Source: Sporothrix humicola (taxonomy: Eukaryota; Ascomycota; Sordariomycetes; Ophiostomatales; Ophiostomataceae). From it: a DNA stretch of 64,000 nt. Location: positions 1 through 64,000 of the forward strand of contig WNYE01000069.1 of the NCBI GenBank assembly GCA_021396245.1, in the 5' to 3' direction. Positions 48,756 to 59,393 of the stretch are shown here, in pieces. Positions within the stretch are counted from its first letter, which is position 1, and every line of letters starts with the position of its first letter. Both the position numbers and the translations under genes were made by a program. The notes beneath the pieces were generated by a model. That model searched no databases, was not told the origin of the DNA, and worked only from the letters and a program-made list of their open reading frames with translations.

Positions 48756-51700
48756 GTGCGGCCATCCTTCTGATTCCCCCTTTGTTTTCTTCTTCCACCC
48801 CTGTCTCTTTTCTTTTTTTAGTCTATCGGTTTCCGCTTTGGAATATTGATTGGGTAGAAATCAATTAGAAAAAAAAATGCACAAAGATGGGTATGGGTAT
48901 GGGAATGGAAATGAAAATGAAAACTGGAGGCCCTCATCTGAAGTTGCACCCTCTTACACCTCGAAAAGGGGCCAAAGGAGACATCAGAAACAGGGATGGG
49001 AAATGCGAGAACCAAAGGGACAATCGGAATCACAAAGGCGACGAGTGTGCCTCCGTGAATTACGAATGCCAACACAATCAAAAGCCGTGCCCATGGATTC
49101 AACTGCCAGGGAGTTTGAGGTCCCGGCTAGGCTCTCCCCAGAAATGTCAAATTAGGAAAGCAAGGTCAGCGCCCAACGAGGAACAGTTTGAGCTTGGTGG
49201 AGCAATGTGGGGCCGGCGATTTCAAAGGTGAAGGTTCTTATTTGTGTTTTGTCGTTTTTCGTTCAGGCCTTTTGGTTTTCTCATTCGTGCTGTCTGTGTG
49301 TCAATTGCATAGCTCCATACGACGAACGTTCTCCCCTTCTTGCCTCCTATCTCCTACCCCCTACCTCCTACCTCTGGCCTGCTGGCTCTTTCATAACTCC
49401 CCGGTAGACCGTATGGGGCAAATGGGCAGGTGCTGTATTTCGTGGAGCAAGACCGCTGACCGGTGAAAGGGGAAGGGGACCTCTTGCTTTGTGTTCACAA
49501 ACATTTTTTTCCTTTTTGGGACCTTTTACCCAATGCCAACTGGCCGGTGGGGCCTGGACCTGACAGTGACAGGGATTGTTTTACAGTGGTTGGTCCCTTC
49601 TTCCCTTGAAGGCGGTCGGAAAAAGTCGGAGCCGCAGGGGTATGTGAGACTAGCACCTGTCTGTGTTCTCTGCGTTTTGACAGCACTACACGGAAGGAAC
49701 GATGGGCATTTCGTTAGGCGCCGTTTGGGACATTTTTAGTGTCAGCTACCAGGCGGCGCAAAGTCCAACACATCTTGATCAACTGTCACCTCCTGCGGAC
49801 CGCCCAGCGCCGAGCTTGAAGAGCCTGGAATGAGTGAACTTTTGTGTGAATGTGACTCACTACAAAGCTCGTGAAAGAGCGCGGGATGTTAATGAGTTGT
49901 CAACTGCCAGCGCGTGTTTACATGTGTTTGCATCGGCGGCTGACAGAAGGCTCACATGCTGATAACGAGATAATTGACAATTGCAGCCCTGTGTTCCTTA
50001 ACATCACTCCATAATATCCCATGTGCGCTGGCAATCGGGTGCTTTTTGGTGTTAATGAAAGGCACGCCTGCTCCGAAAACTCCAGTCCCGCGGTTCGGCA
50101 CGCTGTGACATTGCCTAATAAAGAGGAAGGCACGAGTGATGGAGGCTGTTGTTGCTCCTGCCTGTCGCCGTGCCGGAACTCGTATTTGCTGCACCTGTCT
50201 CGTGCCTTCCTCTGCGGCGTGTCCATGCATCCCGCGCCCAGGGCACGGTGCCGGAGAGCCCATTGGCCACTGTAAATCGCTATCTCAGCCTCTCTTCAGC
50301 TGGCGACGTATTTGAGTCCTTTAAATTTGCTGAGTCTTCAAAAATGCCTGACCTGATATTTGTTTTTCCCTCATCCCTCATCCCTCATCCCACGAGGCCT
50401 TTGTTGCGCGCGAAATTATTTCTCATTTTTCACAGATTTTCTGAGCCCCGTACAGCGTATTTTCTTTCTTCCCTATGCTGAGAAAAGCCATCCAAAATTC
50501 CAGCAACCCTCGCAGACGGACTTCCGTGACCCAGAGCCGTATGATAGCGTGTCCGACGTAGTAATCCACTGATCCCACTGCTGCCACTCGGCGATCCCCC
50601 CATTGGCTGGCTGGACCTCTCTTCCCCTCTCGGAACCCAGCTCCAAGTGCATGCCGGTTGATCTAGCGATCCGAAGGTGTGGCTCCCTGCAGAGTTAGCT
50701 CGGACTGGGGGACAGGGAGCAGCAGAAAATAGACCTTTGAGGACAAAGTAAACAGTCAAACAAAAAAGAAGAAGTTAAGAGGTGTCACCGTACCTGAGTG
50801 CACGAGCCGTGTAAGATACCGTTCCGGACCCCATCTGGTCTTTTGCTCGCCTGCCAATCCCCAACGCCAATTATCAATTGCAAGTCCTACGAGGTGGCTT
50901 TTTTGGTCCGTACTCCGGACCTATGTCCCTTTTTACGTTATTTTGTGCTTTTCGTCCCTTGAATTTGTTGCAAATTTTTACAAAAATTTGTAATTTCCCT
51001 TGCCTGCGGCAGTTCTTTTTTATTTCCATGTTTTTGCCCAACGTGGCCCACAATCTCACTTGTGTTTTTACGACATACGGACAATTGCACTCCGTGTGCT
51101 CCTTCTCGTAGGAACCAGACAGCCGTTCTTGCCCACTTTGCTCTTCTTGATACAAAAGCACAGTCCTATTCTGCTCTCATCGTCGGACTTCCGCCGTACA
51201 AGGCAGAAGGAAGGCGTTCCCCGTCTCCCAACAAAATCGCACATCGCTTCCTTGCTCTTGCTGTTTTGGGCCACAAAGTGCGGTGAAGTTTGTCAGTCGA
51301 ATTGGAGTCAGACGTTGTTGGTGCGGTTTGTGCGCTGTGTCTCCTGTGCGTCGCCTGCCTGTCTCCTGTCCGATACCCCCCCGGTCCGCCTGGTCGTTCC
51401 TTCCCCGTGTGCCCATCTTCAATTTGGTCCCCTTTCTTTTCCACTATTACAAAGTTGTGTTGTAGTATTACCCCCAACCCTGGTGCCTCCTTTTGCTTCC
51501 TGCCCAGTCCAGTTGCCACGAAACCTGTTGCTATCCGATGAGCAGCCACGAATACGAACAGACTGCCTATCTCTCTCGCTGCGTTGCGTGACATGTCCTG
51601 CGTCCGATTCCTGCCATTTTGTCATAATTGACGCCCAGTGTGATCAGTTCTTGCAGCACCTCCGCTCCGAGGAAGGAGCAACCGCCAAGCATTCTCCAAA

Positions 51701-51760
51701 AGTGCCCCAAAAAAACCATTTTGTGTATGCTGGACAATGTGTCTGGACTTCACAGAAGAA

Positions 51761-51761
<1 letters not shown>

Positions 51762-51795
<34 letters not shown>
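51762..51795. repeat. 34-nt poly(A) tract
   Basis: An uninterrupted run of 34 A, followed by GAGAGAGA. It lies about 1.4 kb before the malic enzyme start, probably upstream of transcription. Confidence 0.95.
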
Positions 51796-51798
<3 letters not shown>

Positions 51799-52535
51799 AG
51801 AGAAAAGACAAGCCTCCGCAAGCGCAGTCTCCATTTCTCGCGCTCCACGTGCAAGTACCCAAGGTACTGGGTACTTTGAAACAGACCGGGCGATTCCGGC
51901 ATGACCAGCCAGGCGCCTGCACCCTGTCCGACCAGCTTGCAACACACAGGTCGTTCCTGCTACATTGGGAAAATTCGAGAACACTGCTGGCGTACCTTCC
52001 ACGCCAACAGCTCCCGACGACCTCCCCGGAAGGCCCACTATTATTTTTTGTGATATCCACTCTGATTTGCAGCATCGACATCGCTCCCAAACAATCCCTT
52101 TTTCCTTGAAGCTGTTCGACCTCCCTTGGCCACGACCGCGTTCCCTGTTGTTAACGGCCTCTCTTATCTCTTTTCCTACGTTCCTGATGTCCTCTCTTCT
52201 TGTATTTTCCTGTCTCTCTTCACGTCCTTGAAACACGCCTCCGACGACGTCCTAGCCGGTCCTATTTGTTCATCTTTTTTTTATTTTCCACCTTGTCGTT
52301 TTGGGGCTCCATTTGCTAAGCTCCTTTTCATTCTCCCGTTTCCTCCAACACTTCCTTGTGCCTCTTCCTGCTTCTTTTCGCCTTCTCATCTCCCGCCCCT
52401 CCTCCACACACACATACACCCCCCTACCAAACCCCATTGCACCCTTTGACCTTTGAGACTACGCGACCTCCTGGCCTCCATCCTCCTCTGTTTTGCCTAC
52501 CCCCCGTCTCGACCCCCTGGTCCGCCCATCAATCC

Positions 52536-53207
52536 ATGCTCCTCAGGATATCAGCGTCCGTCTGGGCCCCAGCAACAACTACTCCTCTAGCCCCACGGCC
52601 AGGTCACTCGATTCTGCGCCGTCGCGAGACTTTAAATGGACTAAACCTCGCCGGCCTCCGCAGACTTCAACGAGAAGCGCCGTTCTTGTTCCTTTCTCGT
52701 CCTTCGACTCCGCCTTGCATACACAATTATCGTCCTACTCTGTCTGCTGCCACAGTCTGTTTCTCGTCTTCATCTTTTGCTCCAACTTTGCCCTCTTTTC
52801 GATCTTCTGCAGCTGCAGTTGTTCATCTTTCTCCCTCTTGTCCTCCTACACACGCGTCGACTCTGGCCAGTCGATCCTTGGAAGTTCCTTCTCCTCATCT
52901 CGTCTCCTGTATCCCGAAGTCAACAGTCCTTTTCGGCAGCCTCGCCGATTTCTCGCTATCTTCTGGACGCCGCTATATCTGCAGCTCCATCCGCCCTACC
53001 CTGAACAACACCAACGACACTAACACCACTAACACCACTAACACCTCCACCGCCTCCACCACGACCGCCTCTTCTTCGTCTACTTCTCCTCACTCTCCTC
53101 ACACTCTTTCTTTCCCTTTTCTTCTGGGTTGCCCCTTTGTGCTGCCTCCTCTGACTCCCCATCTGTCTCCTCTTCTCCGTCGCCGCCATCACCTGCAGTC
53201 ATATGCA
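52536..53207 (+). other. Stop-free in-frame stretch before malic enzyme, presequence-like
   Basis: The reading frame of malic enzyme exon 1 stays open upstream to an ATG at 52536, 224 codons before the chosen start. Its first residues (MLLRISASVWAPATTTPLAP) and the following RRRE and LRRLQRE segments are Arg/Ser/Leu-rich and almost free of acids, like a mitochondrial presequence. Against coding: the DNA is C/T-rich, with a 9-bp AACACCACT repeat near 53022-53048, which keeps frames open. The ATG lacks a purine at -3. An isoform, or an unrecognised intron joining this segment to exon 1, remains possible. Confidence 0.3.
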
Positions 53208-55535
53208 ATGGTGCCCATGGCGTCATATTCTACCAGCACCTCCAGTTCACACGCCTCCACCCCACGCTCCTCCTCTCCATCTGCGTCCGTAGCGTCCGCC
53301 CGGTCGTCCCAATCGTCTATATCTAACAAACGCCTCTCCCTCTCGTCCACCCGTCGCGCTTCTGCTTTAAATCCAATGTCTTCCGTCGACGTTTCTGCCA
53401 TCGAAGAAGCTATGAAAATGGCTGCCCTTGACCAACACCGCGGTTACTCTCAATCAAATTACGGCACTGTCACTCAGACCCAGATGACTGAATACATCTC
53501 TCAACACCGCGCTGGCGGTTACCAGGTCCTGCGCGAGGCGCACTGGAACAAAGGTGAGTGAACCAAGAAGAAGAAAAAAAATAACAACAATGAAAACCAT
53601 TTCCAATCTGGCTTTTCTGCCTCTCATTTTTCAGCCCTCATCCACCCAACTTTGCCCTTGACTCTCACACCCACCTCATCCTTTTCTCACTTTTCGACGC
53701 CTTTTGTTTCGCGTTCTAACAATGTCTTCCAGGCCTGTCATTCACTCCCGAGGAGCGTGTTGCCAAGAACCTGACTGGCCTCGTGCCTCATGTTATGGAG
53801 AGCCTGGACATGCAGTGCCAGCGTGCTCTCAAGATGGTGCGCTCGCGCCCGACAAACGTCGACAAGTACCTCTACCTGTCGTCCGTGAAGGGCGAGAACG
53901 TCGACCTGTTCTACCGCCTGCTCATTGACAACGCCCGCGAGCTCATGCCCCTTGTCTACACCCCGACCATTGGCGATGTCTGCCTCCAGTACTCCACCAT
54001 CTACACTCGCCCTGAGGCTCTCTACATCTCCATCAAGCAGCGTAAGAGCATGAAGACGATCCTGCGCAACTGGCCTCACGAGAAGCCCCAGATTTGCGTC
54101 GTCACTGACGGCTCCCGCATTCTGGGTCTTGGTGACCTAGGCATCAACGGTGTCGGTATTTCGGTGAGTCTCTCTTTTCCCAATTCCATCTCCCTTTGTA
54201 TTTTCTGCTTTTTTGGATTGGTGGTTGTGCTAACTACATGTCTAGATCGGAAAGCTGGCCCTGTACACTGGTGCCGCCGGCATTCGCCCAGACAACACCC
54301 TCCCTATTGTTCTGGACTGCGGCACGGCAAACGAGACCAACCTCAAGGACCCTCTGTACCTGGGTATCCGCGCCAAGCGTGTGCCTGTGTCTGAGCAGCA
54401 GGAATTCATGGACGAGTTCATGGAGGCCTGCGCTGAGGTCTACCCGGAGATGGTTGTCCAGTTCGAGGACTTCGAGAGTGAGAAGGCCTTCAACTACCTC
54501 GACCGGTATCGGAACAAGTACCGGTGCTTCAACGACGACATTCAGGGCACCGGCGCTGTCGTCCTCGGAGGGTGAGTTTCATCCCACATACCCCTGTCAA
54601 TCCGACTTACACGGGTCTTGGCATCACGTGACTCGACTAACATCACTCCCCCTCACAGTTACATTGGTGCCGTGAACCTGTCCGGTGTTCCCCTGGAGGA
54701 GCAGCGCCTGGTGTTCATGGGTGCTGGCTCTGCCGGTGTTGGTGTTGCTAAGCAGCTCGTCGAGTACTACACTCGCCGCGGTCTCTCCGAGCAGGCTGCC
54801 CGTGACAAGTTCTGGCTTGTTGACACCAAGGGCCTTGTGACCAAGGACCGTGGCGACAAGCTGGCTGATCACAAGAAGTACTTCGCACGTGGCGACAACA
54901 ACGGCCACCAGTTCACCACCCTGGAGGAGGTTATCGAGTACGTCAAGCCGTCTGCTTTGATCGGTCTGACGGCCACCTTTGGTGTTTTCACCGAGTCGGT
55001 GGTCCGCGCCCTCAAGGCGTCGGTGGATGCTGGCGGCCTGAACCGGAGACCGATCCTGTTCCCGCTGAGCAACCCCTTGACCAAGGCTGAGTGCACGTTC
55101 GAGCAGGCCGTCAACTGGACCGACGGCACTGTCATCTTTGCTTCGGGCTCGCCATTTGCGTCGTACACTGTCAAGACTGCCGACTCGAGCATCACCTACC
55201 ACCCGAACCAGGGCAACAACGTCTACGTGTTCCCTGGTCTGGGTCTTGGTGCCATCTTGGCCAAGGCTACGAAGATCACGGACGACATGGTCTACACCTC
55301 CGCCGCTGCCCTTGCTGGCAGCTTGAATGCCGACGAGATCCACAAGGGCCTCATCTACCCGCGTATTGAGCGCGTGCGTGATGCCAGCCTTGTGGTGGCC
55401 CGTGAGGTCATGAAGGCTGCACGCCGTGACGGTGTCAGCACTCTGCCCGAGGAGCAGTGGGTTGAGTGGGAGGAGTGGGGTGATGTTGCTCTGACCAAGT
55501 ACATCAAGCACCAGATCTACGACCCTCGCCCGTAA
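53208..55535 (+). CDS. mae1: Malic enzyme (malate oxidative decarboxylase)
   Basis: Four exons (53208-53553, 53733-54163, 54246-54571, 54659-55535; introns 179, 82 and 87 bp) encode 659 aa. It converts malate to pyruvate and CO2 with reduction of NAD(P). The fold is complete: catalytic Tyr191 in PLVYTPTIGDVC, GSRILGLGDLGINGVGI (241-258), catalytic Lys262 in IGKLALYTGAAGI, the metal-binding FNDDIQGTGAVVLGG (to 368), and the nucleotide-binding GAGSAG at 389-394. An FGVFTE motif and a conserved PLSNPLTKAE follow. The N-terminal 57 residues are Ser/Arg-rich and variable. Three ATGs sit close together: 53203 (out of frame), 53208 and 53217 (MASYS, which matches my memory of homologues). Cytosolic or mitochondrial location is not settled because of the open frame upstream. 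Cofactor preference is not assigned; fungal enzymes of this form are usually annotated NAD-dependent. Confidence 0.97.
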
Positions 55536-56457
55536 GGATATGACAACGATACCGCTCACCAAGGAGTCGCACCTTTTGTGCACTTCAGACGACATGGTTG
55601 AAACACGACAATTCACAGCCAACGACGAGCAGAGGCATTGACCATCTGATCTCATGTTTCTGGCTCTTATCATAGCCGGCGTTCCGATGGAAAAAACAGC
55701 CTGCGTGTTCTCCTTTTTCTGTTTTCGTGCGCCGCGCTCTCCGTCCTATTTCTTTGAATTTGTTCATCGAATTTTATGATGTGACTTTCAGCCTTTTTTC
55801 TTCCTTTTCTCCTTTTTCCTTTGCTTTTCTGTTTTCAGTCTTCTCATTTTCCTGTTCCTTTTCCTGTTTCTCAACACCTAGAAGTGTGGATTTGCATTTT
55901 CCGTTTCATTTTTTATTTTACATGATTCCCGTTTATCATTACATGGAGGGCCAGTGTGTGGAGGATGGGTTTAGGCGTGGACTTGCTATAGCTTGTCTCT
56001 CCCCTATCCTCACATCTTCACACACCATGGCTCGTGGATTTACGACAAAAGCCTGATCTGGCTCAAAAAGGAGAGATGGACTAGATAGTTATCTACATCA
56101 AGTAGTAGCACCTGGAGACGAATAATAATGGAAACACGGTAGCCGATTTCATTTCACAGAACGTCCACTCAATATTATTGTATCTGATGCTTGATGATTG
56201 GTATTGAAGCGTATGCCAAGTGGTAAACACTCTAAGCGTGACGGGAAGTATATGGTAAACTAAACAAAAAAAAAAGAAAGAAAGAAACAGAACACCACGG
56301 TAAACTAAGTCCCCTATTGCCTGGTATTATAAAGAACAGCCAGCACCAGCCAACAAAGGCAAAGACGTAACAGAAACGGACAAATGAGATAAAATGAGAG
56401 AAGCAGAATGAACGAATAAGGGGAATAAAAAAAGGATGACAGATCGAGGGTCAGCAT
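55536..56457. other. Convergent 3' spacer
   Basis: This lies between the malic enzyme (plus) and the FSP1-like gene (minus). It is AT-rich with T-rich and A-rich halves, as expected of two facing 3' UTRs. No credible frame. Confidence 0.6.
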
Positions 56458-57927
56458 TTACCAGTTGGTGTCCATCATAATACGCTTGCCACCAGCGTAG
56501 TCCGCGGCCTTGTCAGTGCCGAGAAAGCGGGCCTTGAACATCCAGACCATCATGCTCCACATCTTCCACGAACCAACCTGGCCCGTGCCACCGGCAGGAC
56601 CCGTGGACACCGCCAAAATGGTGGTGTGGCCACCGTTGTACTGCTTGAGTGGTGCAGCCGCGGCAGCGGATTTTGAAACACCGTTGCCGTTGCCATCGCC
56701 GTTGGCCTTACCGTTCTGCTTGGCGCCGTGGCTGGCAGACCAGTTGGCCAGATACGTCTGCATGGAAGGGGCCAGGACGGTGATCTGGTCGTTTGCGTTC
56801 TTGAGCGAGGGAAACTGCAGGTTGGATGCGTCGCCGGCGACAAACAGGTTGTCGTAGCCTTCGACCTGGAGAGTAGAACGGGTCTTGACGCGGCCACGGT
56901 TCTTCTCGGTGGTGTCGAGCAGGCGCTCGGGGATGTACTTTGTGTTGAACGAAGCGCCAAAGGCGGGGATAAAGACGTCAGTGGTCAACGTCGTGACCTT
57001 GCCGTCTTTGCCAGCTAGAGAGAGGACCGTCTGGCTGCCCTCGTTGGCGGCCGGCGTGGCCACCGAGACCTTGGTGTTGGCGACAATCTTGATGCCCAGA
57101 GCCTTGAGGCGTTCGGCAGCGACCTGGCGCACGCTGTCCTTGGCGCCATACACACCAAGTGGTGCAGGCTCGTTGATGACGAAAACAATCTCCTTTTGCT
57201 TGTCCTTGGGCGCAGACGAGCCGTAGACGGACGCCAGCTCGCCGACGACCTCAACACCACTCATGCCGCCACCGGCAACGACAATGTGCTTGGCATTGCG
57301 GATGCGGGCGCGGTATGCAGCCAGGGCAGCCTTGGTCTCGGGAATGCCGCCGTTGGGGACGACCTTGAAGGGCGTGCCGTCGGTAATGTCGGAGCCGGTG
57401 GCAATGAGGGCAGTGTCGTAGTGGACGGTCTGGACGGCGCCGCCGTTGTTGAGGGTGACTTGAACAGTCTGGCGGTCGGGGTCGAGGCTGGTGGCACGGC
57501 CGACCAGCTGCTCAAAGCGCTTGACCGAGCCCGTGTTGTACTTTGCAAACGAAGGCGCAAGCGGGTAGAAGAGCTTGTCGTCGCCGTAGCCGGGGTTGCC
57601 CTTGGGGTTGGCGGGAGCATTGTCGTCGGTGGGCACAAAACCACGGGGCGAGGCGACGTTCCAGAAAAACTCGTCGTTGGGGGCGACCAGAACGACGCGG
57701 AGGTTGACAACGTTGGCCGGAGTGTGCTTCAGCAGATGATGGGCCATGGGCACACCGGCATAGCCAGCACCAATGACGACCACGGTGTGGTCAGGAGCGT
57801 CTGAGGCAGTCATTGTGTCTTTGTTGTTGGACGAGTTTGATTTAAGACGGAGAAGAAGTGGTGTAGCGAGGACCAGGAGTCCAGGAAGGAGGTAGTAGTA
57901 GGGGTAGGATGAGATATCTTCAAGCAT
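56458..57927 (-). CDS. AIF/FSP1-like FAD oxidoreductase, membrane-anchored
   Basis: A single exon of 489 aa starting at an ATG with A at -3; the frame upstream reaches only a TTG. Residues about 9-27 (YPYYYLLPGLLVLATPLLL) form an N-terminal membrane anchor. The FAD-binding motif VVVIGAGYAG ends at residue 58, the NAD(P)H-binding motif HIVVAGGGMSGVE is at about 214-226, and the second FAD motif NLFVAGDAS at 360-368. This is the two-dinucleotide-fold layout of AIF-like NADH:quinone oxidoreductases (AIFM2/FSP1/AMID and type-II NADH dehydrogenases). The FFWNVASPRGFVP segment is typical of the AMID group in fungi. FSP1 relatives reduce quinones at membranes or lipid droplets. A low-complexity NGDGNGNG insert at about 405-425 precedes the C-terminal domain (MWSMMVWMFKARFLG). 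The family call is firm; the substrate is inferred. Confidence 0.92.
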   Translation of the reverse strand: MLEDISSYPYYYLLPGLLVLATPLLLRLKSNSSNNKDTMTASDAPDHTVVVIGAGYAGVPMAHHLLKHTPANVVNLRVVLVAPNDEFFWNVASPRGFVPTDDNAPANPKGNPGYGDDKLFYPLAPSFAKYNTGSVKRFEQLVGRATSLDPDRQTVQVTLNNGGAVQTVHYDTALIATGSDITDGTPFKVVPNGGIPETKAALAAYRARIRNAKHIVVAGGGMSGVEVVGELASVYGSSAPKDKQKEIVFVINEPAPLGVYGAKDSVRQVAAERLKALGIKIVANTKVSVATPAANEGSQTVLSLAGKDGKVTTLTTDVFIPAFGASFNTKYIPERLLDTTEKNRGRVKTRSTLQVEGYDNLFVAGDASNLQFPSLKNANDQITVLAPSMQTYLANWSASHGAKQNGKANGDGNGNGVSKSAAAAAPLKQYNGGHTTILAVSTGPAGGTGQVGSWKMWSMMVWMFKARFLGTDKAADYAGGKRIMMDTNW

Positions 57928-58447
57928 TGTCTCTGAGGAAAGGAAGAGGGATCTGGATGATATATATATTTCAAAAGAGAGGTGGATGAGGGGACTGACG
58001 AGGTAAAAATAGGGAGCAAACCGATGCCAGGGGGAATTAGAGAGGGCCAAACGGAGAGTGTGAATGGAGATTTATATCAAAAGGGGGACCGTTGGGTAGT
58101 CGGAAAATAGAAGACGGGTGTGGAAAGGGAGAAAAAAATAAGAACAGAGAACCCCGGCGAGGAGGACGACGGACGAAGAAGATGAGAAATGGCCAGCTTC
58201 TCAGGGTTCCCGGCCCACGAGCCAAAGGCTCCCTGGAGATTCAGTTCTCACGGTGAGTTGAGGCATGTGTTTGTTCCACAAAGAGTGAAAGGGGGCGAAA
58301 GAATTCAAACAAGGGCACACTAGCCCCGGCGCCAGTGGGCATAAGGTCGAGAAAAGATCCCACCACAACGCACTAGCACTTACAAGCCCCGTCAACGGTG
58401 CTCAGTATTTCTTCTTCCATCTGCGATTGGAAGCGCGCGCGCTTCGT

Positions 58448-59107
58448 CTAGTTTGGGACTTGGAAGCTTGGGGCCTGGTCCGCCCGAGCGGCCGGACGGC
58501 TATGCCAGGGGTGATTGCAAACGGCAGGCGACCGGCATGATTGTTGTTGTTGGCTGTTGTTGTGTGTCTGGACTCTGGATGGACTTGCACTCTCCTGTGC
58601 CAGCATGTTGCATGGAACAAAATTACGAGATACGATGCCCAGACTTTCCCAAAGTCTGAGCAAGGAGGTATGATACAAGCGGTCGCTCTTTCCACCCTTG
58701 GCTACCTCTGATTGTGTACATAGAGAATGGGCAGGTGCAGAACAGCCTTCTATAATTCTGTCCAAGAGCTCCTCCCCTATCGTTGTTGCTGCTGATTTAT
58801 CTCCGTGGTGTGCTATGGATGTTGCATACCTGGGTAAGCTGGATGTGGAATCTGCGCTTAACACCGGTCGCTCTTTCCACAGCACCAGGCCCAGTGCATT
58901 ACTAAGATTTATACCTTGCCACTGGACAAGGGAAACAGCGTAAAATAGCGAGAAATAATTAAAGGCCAAGGTGTAACTCACTATGTCCTTTCTATTGTTT
59001 AGTAACTCAAACAAAGCGCGGGATTGGCGATAAATACCGTCTGATGGATAAAAAGGAGTCGATGCTTGCTTGGGCGTCGTGGTTATGGCTCCTCGCTTGT
59101 TAATCAT
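58448..59107 (-). CDS. Doubtful ORF, no recognised family
   Basis: A 219-aa frame from the ATG at 59107 (MINKRGAITTTPKQ) to 58448; it is open for 65 more codons upstream without an ATG. Composition is more protein-like than in neighbouring frames (mixed hydrophobic and charged residues, AFNYFSLFYAVSLVQW), and 285 stop-free codons are unlikely in DNA near 50% GC. However, I recognise no domain, there is no supporting exon chain, and Cys, His and Ser are frequent as in translated non-coding DNA. It would lie upstream of the FSP1-like gene on the same strand. Confidence 0.2.
   Translation of the reverse strand: MINKRGAITTTPKQASTPFYPSDGIYRQSRALFELLNNRKDIVSYTLAFNYFSLFYAVSLVQWQGINLSNALGLVLWKERPVLSADSTSSLPRYATSIAHHGDKSAATTIGEELLDRIIEGCSAPAHSLCTQSEVAKGGKSDRLYHTSLLRLWESLGIVSRNFVPCNMLAQESASPSRVQTHNNSQQQQSCRSPAVCNHPWHSRPAARADQAPSFQVPN
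58680..58880. repeat. Pair of 16-bp direct repeats
   Basis: CGGTCGCTCTTTCCAC occurs at 58680-58695 and 58865-58880, 185 bp apart and in the same orientation. Confidence 0.85.
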
Positions 59108-59340
59108 CTTACTTTTCGTGCTCTGTTGAGTAAGCAGAAACTTTGCTAGGCAGGGATTGAGCACAGAATTACTTGGTGCGTATTGAGAATATGGACTGTC
59201 GGGTCTTCTTCTTTGATTTCCATTCCCAGATTTGCGATTTACAGTCGTTGAAGTGACGTTGTGGTACGGCGTGATGTTGTGCCTCAAATTCCGTAATTCC
59301 AAGGGGCACTAGAAAACTCCAGCAAAAAACCGTTAAAGTA

Positions 59341-59393
59341 CGCTACAGAGCGCGCGCGGGATCCTAAAATGGACTAGTGCGCGCGTGTTAGCG
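59341..59393. repeat. Imperfect CG-rich inverted repeat
   Basis: CGCTACAGAGCGCGCG on the left can pair with CGCGCGTGTTAGCG on the right, with a small bulge and a loop of about 23 nt. It lies between the FSP1-like and PEBP-like genes. Confidence 0.6.

Larger units (their letters stand above)
42094..53207. other. 11-kb spacer with no supported gene
   Basis: No frame has a domain or a coherent exon structure. It is a mosaic of AT-rich and pyrimidine-rich DNA, with purine-rich blocks at about 44.2 and 45.3 kb. It contains a poly(A) of 34 nt, a T/C tandem array near 48.69-48.75 kb and TAAGATAC at 50812. The last 700 bp are the C-rich leader of the malic enzyme gene. One antisense frame at about 42.60-42.88 kb looks mildly coding-like but has no ATG and no recognisable family. 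Confidence 0.55.

Noticed and set aside
51000..52109. 369-aa plus-strand frame upstream of malic enzyme
   Set aside because: It runs through the A34 tract (poly-Lys) and C/T-rich spacer and has no domain or splice support; treated as non-coding.
54624..55673. 349-aa minus-strand frame over malic enzyme exon 4
   Set aside because: It is the antisense of a highly conserved enzyme exon with strong codon bias and encodes no recognisable protein.
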